DNA of 64,000 nt from contig CALQIX020000018.1 of assembly GCA_943330745.2 (NCBI GenBank), positions 1-64,000 of the forward strand, written 5' to 3'. This document shows positions 26,240 to 35,072 of this stretch, one piece after another. The stretch comes from Lishizhenia tianjinensis (GTDB lineage: Bacteria > Bacteroidota > Bacteroidia > Flavobacteriales_D > Crocinitomicaceae). Within the stretch, counting starts at the first letter, position 1. Each line of letters starts with the position of its first letter. A program made the translations under genes and the position numbers. The notes under the pieces were generated by a model. It was not told where the DNA came from, did no database searches, and saw nothing but the letters and a program-made list of their open reading frames with translations.

Positions 26240-27943
26240 ATGAGTTATTTGGAACTCTCTGAGCAAGAGATACAACGACGAGAAACATTAAACAAACTAA
26301 GAGAGTTAGGTATAAATCCTTATCCAGCTGAATTGTATCCAGTTTCCGATTTTTCGAATGAAATTAAATCTAATTTCAACGAAGGAAAACAAGTTTGTTT
26401 GGCTGGTAGAATGATGAGTCAACGCATTATGGGGAAGGCTTCGTTTGCTGAGTTACAAGATTCAACAGGAAGAATTCAAGTGTATATCAATCGTGATGAA
26501 CTGTGTCCAGGTGAAGACAAAACACTTTATAATGAAGTTTTTAAACGCTATTTAGACTTAGGCGATTTTATCGGTGTCAAAGGATATTTGTTTAAAACTC
26601 AAGTAGGAGAAATCTCTGTTCATGTTCAAGAATTCACTTTATTAAGCAAATCCTTGAAACCCCTTCCTTTACCGAAAACGGATACGGAAGGTAGGATTCA
26701 TGACGCTTTTACTGATCCTGAATTGCGTTATCGCCAACGGTATGTGGATATGGTGGTTAACCCGGGAGTGAAAGAGATTTTCATTAAACGAACAAAATTG
26801 TTCAATGCTATGCGTCAGTTTTTTAATGATGCAGGCTATATGGAAGTTGAAACGCCCGTTTTACAGGCAATTCCTGGAGGTGCATCAGCAAGACCTTTTA
26901 TCACCCATCATAATGCTTTAGATATTCCTCTTTACATGCGAATTGCCAACGAATTATACTTGAAAAGGTTGATTGTTGGTGGATTTGATGGGGTATACGA
27001 GTTTTCAAAAAATTTCAGAAATGAAGGCATGGATCGTACGCATAATCCGGAGTTTACAGCCATGGAAATCTACGTTGCGTATAAAGATTATAATTGGATG
27101 ATGGAGTTTACTGAGCAACTCTTGGAACATTGTGCCATGGCCGTTAATGGAACTACATCGGCTACGTTTGGCGAACATTCTATTGATTTTAAAGCGCCAT
27201 ACAAACGGGTAACTATGCGTCAATCTATCATAGATTTCACGGGCTTTGATATACAGGGAAAGTCAGAAGATGAATTAAGAATTGCTGCATTGAGTATGGG
27301 AATTGCCGTTGATGAAACAATGGGCAAAGGAAAATTGATTGATGAAATTTTTGGTGCAAAATGTGAAGGAAACTACATTCAGCCAACATTTATTACTGAT
27401 TATCCAAAAGAAATGTCTCCCTTGTGTAAGGCCCATCGAGACAATCCAGAATTGACTGAGCGATTTGAATTAATGGTGTGTGGAAAAGAAGTTGCGAATG
27501 CTTATTCTGAATTGAACGATCCAATTGATCAACGAGAGCGTTTTGAAGAACAATTGCGCTTACAAGAAAAAGGGGATGATGAAGCCATGTTTATTGATCA
27601 AGATTTTCTTCGTTCATTGGAGTATGGAATGCCGCCAACGAGTGGGCTGGGAATTGGTATGGATCGTTTAATCATGTATTTAACCAATAATGCATCCATT
27701 CAAGAAGTGTTGTTTTTCCCGCAAATGCGCCCTGAAGTTGTGCAACCTAAAATAGAGCTTTCTGCCACAGAAACTGAAATTTTTGAATGCATGAAAATAG
27801 AAACTGAAATGTTACTGCCTGATTTGCGTGCAAAAGTGGATATGAGTAATAAACAATGGGACATAAGTCTAAAAACACTTACCAAGAACAACTTATTGAA
27901 GGTTTCGAAAGAAGACGATTTATTATACATACGATTGATTTAA
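26240..27943 (+). CDS. lysS: Lysine--tRNA ligase (class II)
   Basis: A 567-residue enzyme that charges tRNA-Lys with lysine using ATP. It has an N-terminal OB-fold anticodon-binding domain (GRMMSQRIMGKASFAELQD) and a class II core. Motif 1 lies near MEVETPVLQAIPGGASARPF, motif 2 is FRNEGMDRTHNPEFTAMEIY, and motif 3 is GLGIGMDRLIM. About 65 residues follow the core (ETEIFECMKIETEMLLP onward), a C-terminal extension found in Bacteroidota LysS and absent from the ~505-residue E. coli enzyme. ATG at 26240 (MSYLELSEQEIQRRE) is chosen because of the -7 box. The AMP nucleosidase gene follows after 13 bp. Confidence 0.96.
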   Translation: MSYLELSEQEIQRRETLNKLRELGINPYPAELYPVSDFSNEIKSNFNEGKQVCLAGRMMSQRIMGKASFAELQDSTGRIQVYINRDELCPGEDKTLYNEVFKRYLDLGDFIGVKGYLFKTQVGEISVHVQEFTLLSKSLKPLPLPKTDTEGRIHDAFTDPELRYRQRYVDMVVNPGVKEIFIKRTKLFNAMRQFFNDAGYMEVETPVLQAIPGGASARPFITHHNALDIPLYMRIANELYLKRLIVGGFDGVYEFSKNFRNEGMDRTHNPEFTAMEIYVAYKDYNWMMEFTEQLLEHCAMAVNGTTSATFGEHSIDFKAPYKRVTMRQSIIDFTGFDIQGKSEDELRIAALSMGIAVDETMGKGKLIDEIFGAKCEGNYIQPTFITDYPKEMSPLCKAHRDNPELTERFELMVCGKEVANAYSELNDPIDQRERFEEQLRLQEKGDDEAMFIDQDFLRSLEYGMPPTSGLGIGMDRLIMYLTNNASIQEVLFFPQMRPEVVQPKIELSATETEIFECMKIETEMLLPDLRAKVDMSNKQWDISLKTLTKNNLLKVSKEDDLLYIRLI

Positions 27944-27956
27944 TTTAGCTAATGCC

Positions 27957-28727
27957 ATGAAAACGAAGGAGGAAATTGTTCAAAATTGGTTGCCTCGTTA
28001 TACAGGTAAACAGTTAGGAGATTTTGGAAAGTATATTTTACTTACTAATTTTTCAGGATACGTTAATTTATTTGCAGCTTGGAACCAGGTTGAAGTGGAA
28101 GGGGTTGATAGACCAATGCAATCCGCAACAAAAGATGGTATTACAATAATTAATTTCAGCATGGGAAGCGCTATGGCCGCAACTATCGTTGATCTTTTAT
28201 CAGCTATTGAACCAAAGGCTGTTTTGTTTCTAGGAAAATGCGGTGGATTGAAAAAAAAGAGTCAGGTAGGCGATTTAATTCTTCCCATTGCAGCCATTCG
28301 TGGTGAAGGAACTTCTAATGATTATTTTCCGCCAGAAGTGCCCGCTTTGCCTTCCTTTAATTTACAAAAAGCAATATCCTATACCATTCGCTTAAGCGGA
28401 AGAGATTATTGGTCGGGTACTGTTTACACTACCAATCGTCGCGTTTGGGAACACGATGAAAAATTTAAAGAGTATCTAAAATCTATCAGAGCAATGGCCA
28501 TCGATATGGAAACGGCAACAATTTTTAGTGTTGGATTTTTCAATGAAATTCCAGTAGGAGCCCTACTATTAGTGAGTGACCAACCAATGACCCCCGAAGG
28601 AGTGAAAACCGAAACGAGTGATCAAAAAGTAACAACTGAATATGTCAATGATCATTTGCGCATTGGTATTGATTCGTTAAAGGAACTTCAGAATACAGGC
28701 ATCTCAGTCAAGCATTTAAAGTACTAA
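27957..28727 (+). CDS. amn: AMP nucleosidase (short form)
   Basis: A 256-residue member of the nucleoside phosphorylase superfamily, hydrolysing AMP to adenine and ribose 5-phosphate. Diagnostic features are FLGKCGGLKKKSQVGDLILP, the conserved RGEGTSNDYFPPEVPALPS, the YTTNRRVWEHDE segment, and the active-site DMETATIFSVGF. It lacks the ~200-residue N-terminal regulatory domain of E. coli Amn (484 residues); this short form is usual in Bacteroidota. It is probably co-transcribed with lysS and ends at the bidirectional hairpin at 28750-28772. Confidence 0.9.
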   Translation: MKTKEEIVQNWLPRYTGKQLGDFGKYILLTNFSGYVNLFAAWNQVEVEGVDRPMQSATKDGITIINFSMGSAMAATIVDLLSAIEPKAVLFLGKCGGLKKKSQVGDLILPIAAIRGEGTSNDYFPPEVPALPSFNLQKAISYTIRLSGRDYWSGTVYTTNRRVWEHDEKFKEYLKSIRAMAIDMETATIFSVGFFNEIPVGALLLVSDQPMTPEGVKTETSDQKVTTEYVNDHLRIGIDSLKELQNTGISVKHLKY

Positions 28728-28749
28728 ACAAAAATTTCTCAAAATTAAA

Positions 28750-28772
28750 AAGGCGCCACATTGTGACGCCTT
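28750..28772. terminator. Bidirectional intrinsic terminator between amn and the RND operon
   Basis: Inverted repeat with arms AAGGCG/CGCCTT, one C-A mismatch, then CAC/GTG around a 3-base loop. It is flanked by A-rich sequence on the left and a T-rich run on the right. It lies between convergent genes and can serve both strands. Confidence 0.8.
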
Positions 28773-28797
28773 TCTGTTGTAGTAGGCATAATTTATA

Positions 28798-31700
28798 TTA
28801 TGCACTGGTAGATTCTGAAAGTAATTCTTCTTCAGAACCTTTGTTTTTTCTAAAGGTTAATTTGTCTTTTATTCTGTCCACAATGTAATACATCATAGGC
28901 ACAACAATGATAGTAAGGAACATGGAGCTTGTTAAACCTCCGATTAATATCCACGCCAATCCATTTTTCCATTCAGCCCCAGAGCCTTTGGCCAAAGCTA
29001 TAGGAATCATACCAATTACCATGGCAATTGTAGTCATTAAAATTGGTCGCATTCGTTCTCTAACAGATTCAAGTAGTGCATCGTAAGTGCTTTTTCCATG
29101 TGTTTTCAAATGATTAGTGAAATCGACAATTAATATGGCATTTTTAGCTACCAATCCAAGTAACATCAACATACCCAGCATAGTGAATATTCCCATACTT
29201 GATGCCGTTAAATTTAAGGCTAAAAAAGCACCTATTAGGGATACAAGAATTGAGAAAAGTACGACGAAAGGATATATAAAATTATCATACAGGGCAACCA
29301 TGATGAGGTAAACAAGAATTAATCCTATACCCATTGCTGTGCCCAATGCACCCATGGATTCTTTTTGTCTTTTAACCTCACCACCCCACAACATTCGAAT
29401 GTTCTTATCCAATGGATTTTTTTCTAGGTATTTCTCAATTTCTGTGGCAACAGTTCCTGATGCGGTTCCAAGCACATAACTGCGAATCGTTGTATTCGAA
29501 ATTCTATTTTTACGCTCCAATGATCCATTACCATTATCAACGGTGATTTTTGCGAAATCAGCCAATCGGATTTGTTTTCCATCGTTCGTGTTAAATAACA
29601 TTTCTTCAATGTCTTTTGCACTTTTCCGATCAAATTTATCCAACATAATTCGAATATCGTATTCTTCCCCATTGTCATCAAATTGAGCATCATCATTTCC
29701 TGTTAAAGCATTTTGTAATTGCATCCCAACGGTAGCAATTGGCAAACCCAAAGCTCCCATTTTTTCCCTGTCGAGTTCAATGCGTACTTCAGGTGTTACG
29801 TCATCTGTTGAAATAGTAGGGTCTTTGGCACCTTTCATTCCTGCGATAGCATTTTTAAGCCTTCTAGCTTCTTTGATCAATAAATCATTGTCATCTGATG
29901 ATAAGAAAATTTCAATGGGCGCTTCCTCCGATTCAACCATTCCCATATTCAGCGCTTTTACCTCGATTCCTGGATATTTGGCTTCAATTTTTTTTCGAAT
30001 TTCACTCATGTAAATAGCAGTTGGAAATGTGTTTTGCATCCCTTCCTTCATTTTAACTGTAATTTCAGATTTGTTTTCTGAACCAAATGCTGCTGCGCCC
30101 ATACCCGAACTTGGACCACCCACATTGGAGAAAACCACATCTACCACGTCTTTTTGCGCCAAGATTAATTGTTCAATCTCTAACGTAGTCGCATTGTTCT
30201 CTTCAAATGTTGTACTCTTGTCGTACTTCAATTTGACCATGAATTTACCTTGATCCCCTTGCGCAACAAATTCTTGACCCACAATACCTAACCCCATACT
30301 TGCCATACTGGCTACGAATAAAGCAATAATGCCAACACCCATGATAATTTTATGGCGAAGGGACCATGCGACCAAGCTAACGTAAGAATCGGTAAATATC
30401 GTTACCCTTCTTTCAAACCAAAGCAGAATGGCGTGAAAGGGATTTCTTGGATTTAGCTTGATGTCCTTGGCAAAACGAGAGGCTAACCAAGGAGTTAAAG
30501 TAAAACAAACGAAGAGGGACATTAAGGTTGAAATAACTACTACAATTGAGAATTGACGTAGGATATCAGAAATAACACCTTCAATAAAAACAACGGGAGA
30601 AAAAACCACAACGTCAACCAAGGTAATTGCTAGGGCGGTAAATCCAATTTCATTTCGACCATCTAGTGCAGCTTGTCGTTTGTTTTTTCCCATTTGCAAA
30701 TGCCGGTAAATATTCTCCAAAACAACGATTGAGTCATCCACCAGAATTCCAATAACTAAAGACATTGCTAACAAAGTCATTAAATTCAAGGTATATCCCA
30801 GTAGATACATGGCAATAAACGTAGAAATCAAGGATGCAGGTATGGAAATCAATACAATAAATGCATTTCTCAAACTATGAAGAAATAACAACATGACGGC
30901 CGCTACTAATAATACGGCAAGTTCCAAATCGTGTATTACGGCATTTACTGAGCTAATAGTAGGTATCGAAGTATCGGTTGCAACTGTGAATTTCACCCCT
31001 TCTTTTTTGTATTTTTCCTCGATTTGTTTAAATCTTTCTTTAGTAGCATTGGACATGTCAACCGCATTGGCATCGCTTTGTTTCATGACCCGCAAACCAA
31101 CTCCATTTTCACCATTATAGCGACTAATAGCAATTTGATCCTCTTTGGAGTCCGCAATTGTAGCCACGTCTTTCAATCTAACAATTGAATTATTATTGGC
31201 AATTATTATATGATCTCCCAATTCTTTAACAGACTTGAATTTTCCAGACAAACGAACGGTCATTTGTTCGCTTTCGTTTTTCACCTTTCCTGTTGGGAAA
31301 TCAACATTTGCAGCAGCTATGGATTGGTTGATATTTCCCAATGTTAGTCCATATGCTTTAAGTTTTTCAGCATCTATATCCACTTTAAATTCCCTTCGCT
31401 CCCCACCGATAACTTGCACTTCTGCAACACCTTTGGTTTGTTTGATGGATGGCAAAAGTTGATTGTCCATTAATTGCATGAAATCTCTATCAGTCATGTT
31501 CGTCGCAATCGCACTCACTTGAAGAACCGGAGCAGCATTTGGTTCAATTTTAGCCAAAATTGGTTTTTTAGCCCCTTCTGGTAGTTTATTTTGAACATTA
31601 TTAATTTTTCGTTGTGCATCCTGAAGGGCTTCGTCCATGTCCGCGGAAGGCTTAAACTCTAGCAATACAACCGAGGCATTATCCAACGAAAAAGAGGTTA

Positions 31701-31938
31701 CCTCAGAAATATTCTCTAATCCACTCAAGGCATCTTCCAATTGCTTTGAAACTTGATTTTCAACAGTAGCCGGCGATGCACCAGGGTAGGTAGTCGTAAC
31801 CGTTAAAATGGGAGGCGAGAAATCTGGAAGCAACTCATAACTAAGCTGATTGTAACTAATCAACCCTCCACCAATGAGTATCGTAAAAATTACAATAATA
31901 AAAGAGGGGCGTTTTATCGATAATTCGGTAATTGTCAT
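28798..31938 (-). CDS. RND efflux transporter, inner-membrane pump (AcrB/MexB class)
   Basis: A 1046-residue proton-driven pump with the duplicated RND layout of 12 membrane helices and two large periplasmic loops. Clear marks are the N-terminal MTITELSIKRPSFIIVIFTIL, the porter motif PDFSPPILTVTTTYPGASP, and the proton-relay Asp pair in TM4 (VIGILVDDSIVVLENIYRH). The matching C-terminal half has AKNAILIVDFTN and RMRPILMTTIAMVIGMIPIA. Full-length and intact. It is the last gene of the tetR-tolC-adaptor-pump operon, 11 bp after the adaptor, and a terminator follows. Substrates cannot be predicted; the hydrophobic/amphiphilic-efflux type is likely. Confidence 0.95.
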   Translation of the reverse strand: MTITELSIKRPSFIIVIFTILIGGGLISYNQLSYELLPDFSPPILTVTTTYPGASPATVENQVSKQLEDALSGLENISEVTSFSLDNASVVLLEFKPSADMDEALQDAQRKINNVQNKLPEGAKKPILAKIEPNAAPVLQVSAIATNMTDRDFMQLMDNQLLPSIKQTKGVAEVQVIGGERREFKVDIDAEKLKAYGLTLGNINQSIAAANVDFPTGKVKNESEQMTVRLSGKFKSVKELGDHIIIANNNSIVRLKDVATIADSKEDQIAISRYNGENGVGLRVMKQSDANAVDMSNATKERFKQIEEKYKKEGVKFTVATDTSIPTISSVNAVIHDLELAVLLVAAVMLLFLHSLRNAFIVLISIPASLISTFIAMYLLGYTLNLMTLLAMSLVIGILVDDSIVVLENIYRHLQMGKNKRQAALDGRNEIGFTALAITLVDVVVFSPVVFIEGVISDILRQFSIVVVISTLMSLFVCFTLTPWLASRFAKDIKLNPRNPFHAILLWFERRVTIFTDSYVSLVAWSLRHKIIMGVGIIALFVASMASMGLGIVGQEFVAQGDQGKFMVKLKYDKSTTFEENNATTLEIEQLILAQKDVVDVVFSNVGGPSSGMGAAAFGSENKSEITVKMKEGMQNTFPTAIYMSEIRKKIEAKYPGIEVKALNMGMVESEEAPIEIFLSSDDNDLLIKEARRLKNAIAGMKGAKDPTISTDDVTPEVRIELDREKMGALGLPIATVGMQLQNALTGNDDAQFDDNGEEYDIRIMLDKFDRKSAKDIEEMLFNTNDGKQIRLADFAKITVDNGNGSLERKNRISNTTIRSYVLGTASGTVATEIEKYLEKNPLDKNIRMLWGGEVKRQKESMGALGTAMGIGLILVYLIMVALYDNFIYPFVVLFSILVSLIGAFLALNLTASSMGIFTMLGMLMLLGLVAKNAILIVDFTNHLKTHGKSTYDALLESVRERMRPILMTTIAMVIGMIPIALAKGSGAEWKNGLAWILIGGLTSSMFLTIIVVPMMYYIVDRIKDKLTFRKNKGSEEELLSESTSA

Positions 31939-31949
31939 TGTAGTAACTC

Positions 31950-33002
31950 TTATTTCAGTTTAACGTTCGAATTATTTTTCAAATTGACCTGTCCTTTGAT
32001 CACAATTTTGTCATCTTCAGTAATTCCAGAAACAATTTCAATAAAATCACCATCGGATGTTCCAGCGTTGAATCCGGTCAACAAGGCTTTTCCATTTTTT
32101 ACCACATATACTTGTGGGTTTTTGGTTGAACCAACTAAAGTTTTACGCGGTATTGAAAGTGCATTATGACTTGTTCCATTCGCTAGAATAGCTGTCCCAA
32201 ACATTCCAGAACGTAACTCATTTGATTTATTGACAACTTCAATTTGAACTTTGACATTGTGTGTTTTATCTGCCTGAACTGATATTGTTTTAATCGTTCC
32301 TTGAAGCGTTTGGTCAACAAGAACATCTGTACTTACTTCCACTTTTTGTCCTACTTTGAATTTATTAATATCCCTTTCAGGTACGTTAACCGCTAATTTT
32401 AACACAGAAATATCAGTCACTTCTAAAACGGGAGTACCAATACCAATAACGGATCCAAGATCAATCATTTTTTTAGTTACCACTCCATTAAACGGAGACA
32501 AAATAGTGCAGCCCTTAATTTGTTTTAAGACTTGTGCTTTTTGAATCTCTAAACCGCGAATTGCTAATTCTATTTTCTCTAATTGAATATCTGGTGCAGC
32601 ATTTTGCTCTGCAAGAATTCTGTATCGCGCCTCATCTTTTCGCTGACCATCAAGGTTTACCTCTATTGTTTGAAGCTGCAAACGCAACATTTCGTCATCA
32701 AGTTTTGCAATAACACTGCCCTTTTTGATCGCATCTCCCTCATCGAAATTGATACTAAGAACTTTTCCTTGTCCCTCTGAACTAATTGTTGCTTGTTTGT
32801 TCGGTTCAAACGTTCCTAAGTATGAAAATTGGCTATCAAAGGTATGGAACAAAGGTTTTGTGGTTTCAACTAACACTGCGGCATTCACATCATTAATGAA
32901 GATTTTTGCAGCAACCTCTTTTTTGTTGCTTAATAGTTTGAATATCGTCGCAATGATTAATCCGATCGCGAAAAGACTTACAATTATTACTCTTTTATTC
33001 AT
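31950..33002 (-). CDS. RND efflux periplasmic adaptor (membrane fusion protein)
   Basis: A 350-residue adaptor joining the inner-membrane pump to the outer-membrane channel. A single N-terminal membrane anchor (VIIVSLFAIGLIIATIFKLL) replaces a lipobox. A biotinyl-lipoyl half-motif follows (ISSEGQGKVLSINFDEGDAIKKG), with a short alpha-hairpin at about 105-140, the second lipoyl half (ILSPFNGVVTKKMIDLGSVI), a beta-barrel, and a membrane-proximal domain near the C-terminus (VYVVKNGKALLTGFNAG). The short hairpin is typical of Bacteroidota adaptors. Spaced 11-12 bp from both neighbours in the operon. Confidence 0.93.
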   Translation of the reverse strand: MNKRVIIVSLFAIGLIIATIFKLLSNKKEVAAKIFINDVNAAVLVETTKPLFHTFDSQFSYLGTFEPNKQATISSEGQGKVLSINFDEGDAIKKGSVIAKLDDEMLRLQLQTIEVNLDGQRKDEARYRILAEQNAAPDIQLEKIELAIRGLEIQKAQVLKQIKGCTILSPFNGVVTKKMIDLGSVIGIGTPVLEVTDISVLKLAVNVPERDINKFKVGQKVEVSTDVLVDQTLQGTIKTISVQADKTHNVKVQIEVVNKSNELRSGMFGTAILANGTSHNALSIPRKTLVGSTKNPQVYVVKNGKALLTGFNAGTSDGDFIEIVSGITEDDKIVIKGQVNLKNNSNVKLK

Positions 33003-33014
33003 TGTATTGTATTT

Positions 33015-34334
33015 TTATTTTATGTTTCCGATTGATTTTAAATACTGAATTTCAGCTTGTCGCAATTTTACATAACTGCTAACAACATTCGTTTGTGCCT
33101 GTTGCACGGCATTGTCTGCTTGAATTAGGTCATTGGTGCTGATAGTTCCCTGCTTGTATTGATTTTCAGTTTGAGCGTAAACTTTTTCCGCGAGTTCTAA
33201 TTGTTCCTTATTCAATTTTAACGAATTTGTTTGATTTACAATTTCCCTTTTGGCATTTAGTGTCGCGAGATCTAGTTGTTGAGTTATCATCATTTCCTGA
33301 TTGTCAAGTTTTTCTCGATTTAACACATTCATTTTGTGTTTGTATACTTTTTCAAGTCCGTCAAACAAGGTCCAATCCAAGCGCAATCCAATAAAAGCAG
33401 ACTCAATTCCTGTTCGGAAATTATCGGCTGGCTTTAGATTATATGTGTAATTATAGGCGGCATAAAAAGAAAGATTGGGCAAATAGGCCATTTTATTTCC
33501 TTTACGCTCTTCAATGTTCATTTCTTTCTGTGCATTCAATAAATCCAATTGTGGTCGATAAACAGAAGTTGTATCAATTAAAATGGTTTTCTCTATCAAT
33601 TGGTCAGATAATAATTCGAAAGTGTTGTTGGCAGGAATACCTGTTAAAATGCGCAAGGCGTCCTCAATTTGTAAAGTACTAGATGCTAAATTTTGAAGTG
33701 AATTTTCTAAGGTGAGGCGATTGATTTTCAATTTATCCAATTCGATTGGAGTGATTAATCCTTGCTTCAACATATTGGTCATATTAGTCACCAATTTCTC
33801 CAAATTCAGCAGGTTTTTCTCAATATAATCTTTCTGTTTGTTGATTGCTTGTAAATTGAAATAGGCATTTGCAACTTGGTATTTCACCTCATCTTGTGTC
33901 ATTTTCAATTGGATATCTACAATTTTTTTGTTTATATCCAATGCCGCTAACCCATAATTTAATTGCGAATTATAAATAATTTGAGTCAATTGAACTGTAT
34001 TGCCTAGGTTGTATGGAACCCCAAACTTTACGGTCGAATATGTTCCTGGTGTTCCTCCAAAAAATGCTGCTGGCACTACTTGCCCTGGAATGATTGCATT
34101 ATACTTGTAATCACCCGCGGCCGTAACTTTCGGCAATCGAGAAGCGAGATAGGCGTTTTTTTGTTTATCATTTATTTCAATATCTAACTTAGCGTTTCTT
34201 ATGGACGAATTTGCTGTATCCGCCATCTTTAATAATTGTTCTAAATTATACGTTTGGCCAACGACTGAATGACCCAATAGGAATAGGATTCCAAAAGTCA
34301 ATCCATGGATTAACTTGTTTTTTCTTTTATTCAT
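33015..34334 (-). CDS. TolC-family outer-membrane efflux channel
   Basis: A 439-residue outer-membrane protein with a signal peptide (GILFLLGHSVVGQ). Two homologous halves of long coiled-coil helices (outer-membrane efflux protein repeats) follow, for instance LDINKKIVDIQLKMTQDEVKYQVANAYF-like and NLKPADNFRTGIESAFIGLRLDWTLFDG segments. The end has the characteristic YKQGTISTNDLIQADNAVQQ. It forms the trimeric exit duct for the RND pump encoded in the same operon. Its ATG overlaps the end of the tetR gene by 8 bp. Confidence 0.93.
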   Translation of the reverse strand: MNKRKNKLIHGLTFGILFLLGHSVVGQTYNLEQLLKMADTANSSIRNAKLDIEINDKQKNAYLASRLPKVTAAGDYKYNAIIPGQVVPAAFFGGTPGTYSTVKFGVPYNLGNTVQLTQIIYNSQLNYGLAALDINKKIVDIQLKMTQDEVKYQVANAYFNLQAINKQKDYIEKNLLNLEKLVTNMTNMLKQGLITPIELDKLKINRLTLENSLQNLASSTLQIEDALRILTGIPANNTFELLSDQLIEKTILIDTTSVYRPQLDLLNAQKEMNIEERKGNKMAYLPNLSFYAAYNYTYNLKPADNFRTGIESAFIGLRLDWTLFDGLEKVYKHKMNVLNREKLDNQEMMITQQLDLATLNAKREIVNQTNSLKLNKEQLELAEKVYAQTENQYKQGTISTNDLIQADNAVQQAQTNVVSSYVKLRQAEIQYLKSIGNIK

Positions 34335-34950
34335 TTGATACTTTTATTGGAAATAAATAATTTAAAATCATTTCCTTAATGATTTCTTTGTGTTTGATGA
34401 TTTGCATGTTGTATTCTTCATCTGTCATTCCATGCAATTGTTGAGTTAATAAGCGCGCCATAAACGGATGTTGACAATTTGCCATAATTAGCATTGTTAG
34501 GCTTACCATATCCACTTGGCGCATTTCACCGCTCTTTTGAGCATTCGCCGCTTCATTAAAAACTCCTGTTTGAGCGAAATTATTTAAGGTTTCATGAATT
34601 TGTATCCCTGAATCTTTGTTTCGTGCCATTTCATTTAGTACAAAAGTTGGAATCTCAGGGTGCTTCGTAAGAAATTCATATTCTCGGTCTATAAGTAAAC
34701 TCACCTTTTCTTTGAGGCTTAATTCCGTTGAAAAAACTTCCATCATACTCAGCATGAAATCGTGCATCACAGTTTGATAGATGATTAAGAAAAGTTGATT
34801 TTTGGAGCGAAAATAGTAATTTACCAATGCGACATTCATTCCAGCCTCTTTCGCAATTTCACGCGAGGTACAAGCAGAAAATCCTTTGGTAATAAAGACG
34901 CGTTTGGCAGCAGCTTTAATTTTTTCCTCAGTAGATGATGTCTTGCACAT
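34327..34950 (-). CDS. TetR-family transcriptional regulator of the efflux operon
   Basis: A 207-residue repressor. The N-terminal DNA-binding domain reads EEKIKAAAKRVFITKGFSAC, then TSREIAKEAGMNVALVNYYF, the classical TetR helix-turn-helix. A helical ligand-binding/dimerisation domain follows to the C-terminus. It is the first gene of its own operon and overlaps the tolC start, so repressor and pump are made together. A perfect palindrome at 34982-35001, just upstream of its -7 box, is the likely operator, giving negative autoregulation relieved by a pump substrate (inference). Confidence 0.93.
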   Translation of the reverse strand: MCKTSSTEEKIKAAAKRVFITKGFSACTSREIAKEAGMNVALVNYYFRSKNQLFLIIYQTVMHDFMLSMMEVFSTELSLKEKVSLLIDREYEFLTKHPEIPTFVLNEMARNKDSGIQIHETLNNFAQTGVFNEAANAQKSGEMRQVDMVSLTMLIMANCQHPFMARLLTQQLHGMTDEEYNMQIIKHKEIIKEMILNYLFPIKVSNE

Positions 34951-34965
34951 AAATTAATTTCGATG

Positions 34966-34973
34966 CAAATGTA
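34966..34973 (-). promoter_or_regulatory. -7 box TACATTTG of the efflux operon
   Basis: Exact TAnnTTTG match, 15 bp upstream of the tetR ATG at 34950. The palindromic operator lies 8 bp further upstream, in the spacer and -33 region. Confidence 0.65.
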
Positions 34974-34981
34974 AACAATGA

Positions 34982-35001
34982 TTTTAAACACTTGTTTAAA
35001 A
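34982..35001. promoter_or_regulatory. Palindromic TetR operator
   Basis: Perfect inverted repeat: arm TTTTAAACA, 2-bp centre CT, arm TGTTTAAAA. It lies immediately upstream of the -7 box of the tetR-led operon, where a bound TetR dimer would block RNA polymerase. Size and symmetry fit TetR-family operators. Confidence 0.7.
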
Positions 35002-35072
35002 CAAATAGTTAAAATTTGAAAATTTTTTGGGTTACAATTATAGTTTACGTAAAAGTTGAAACTAAATCTCAC

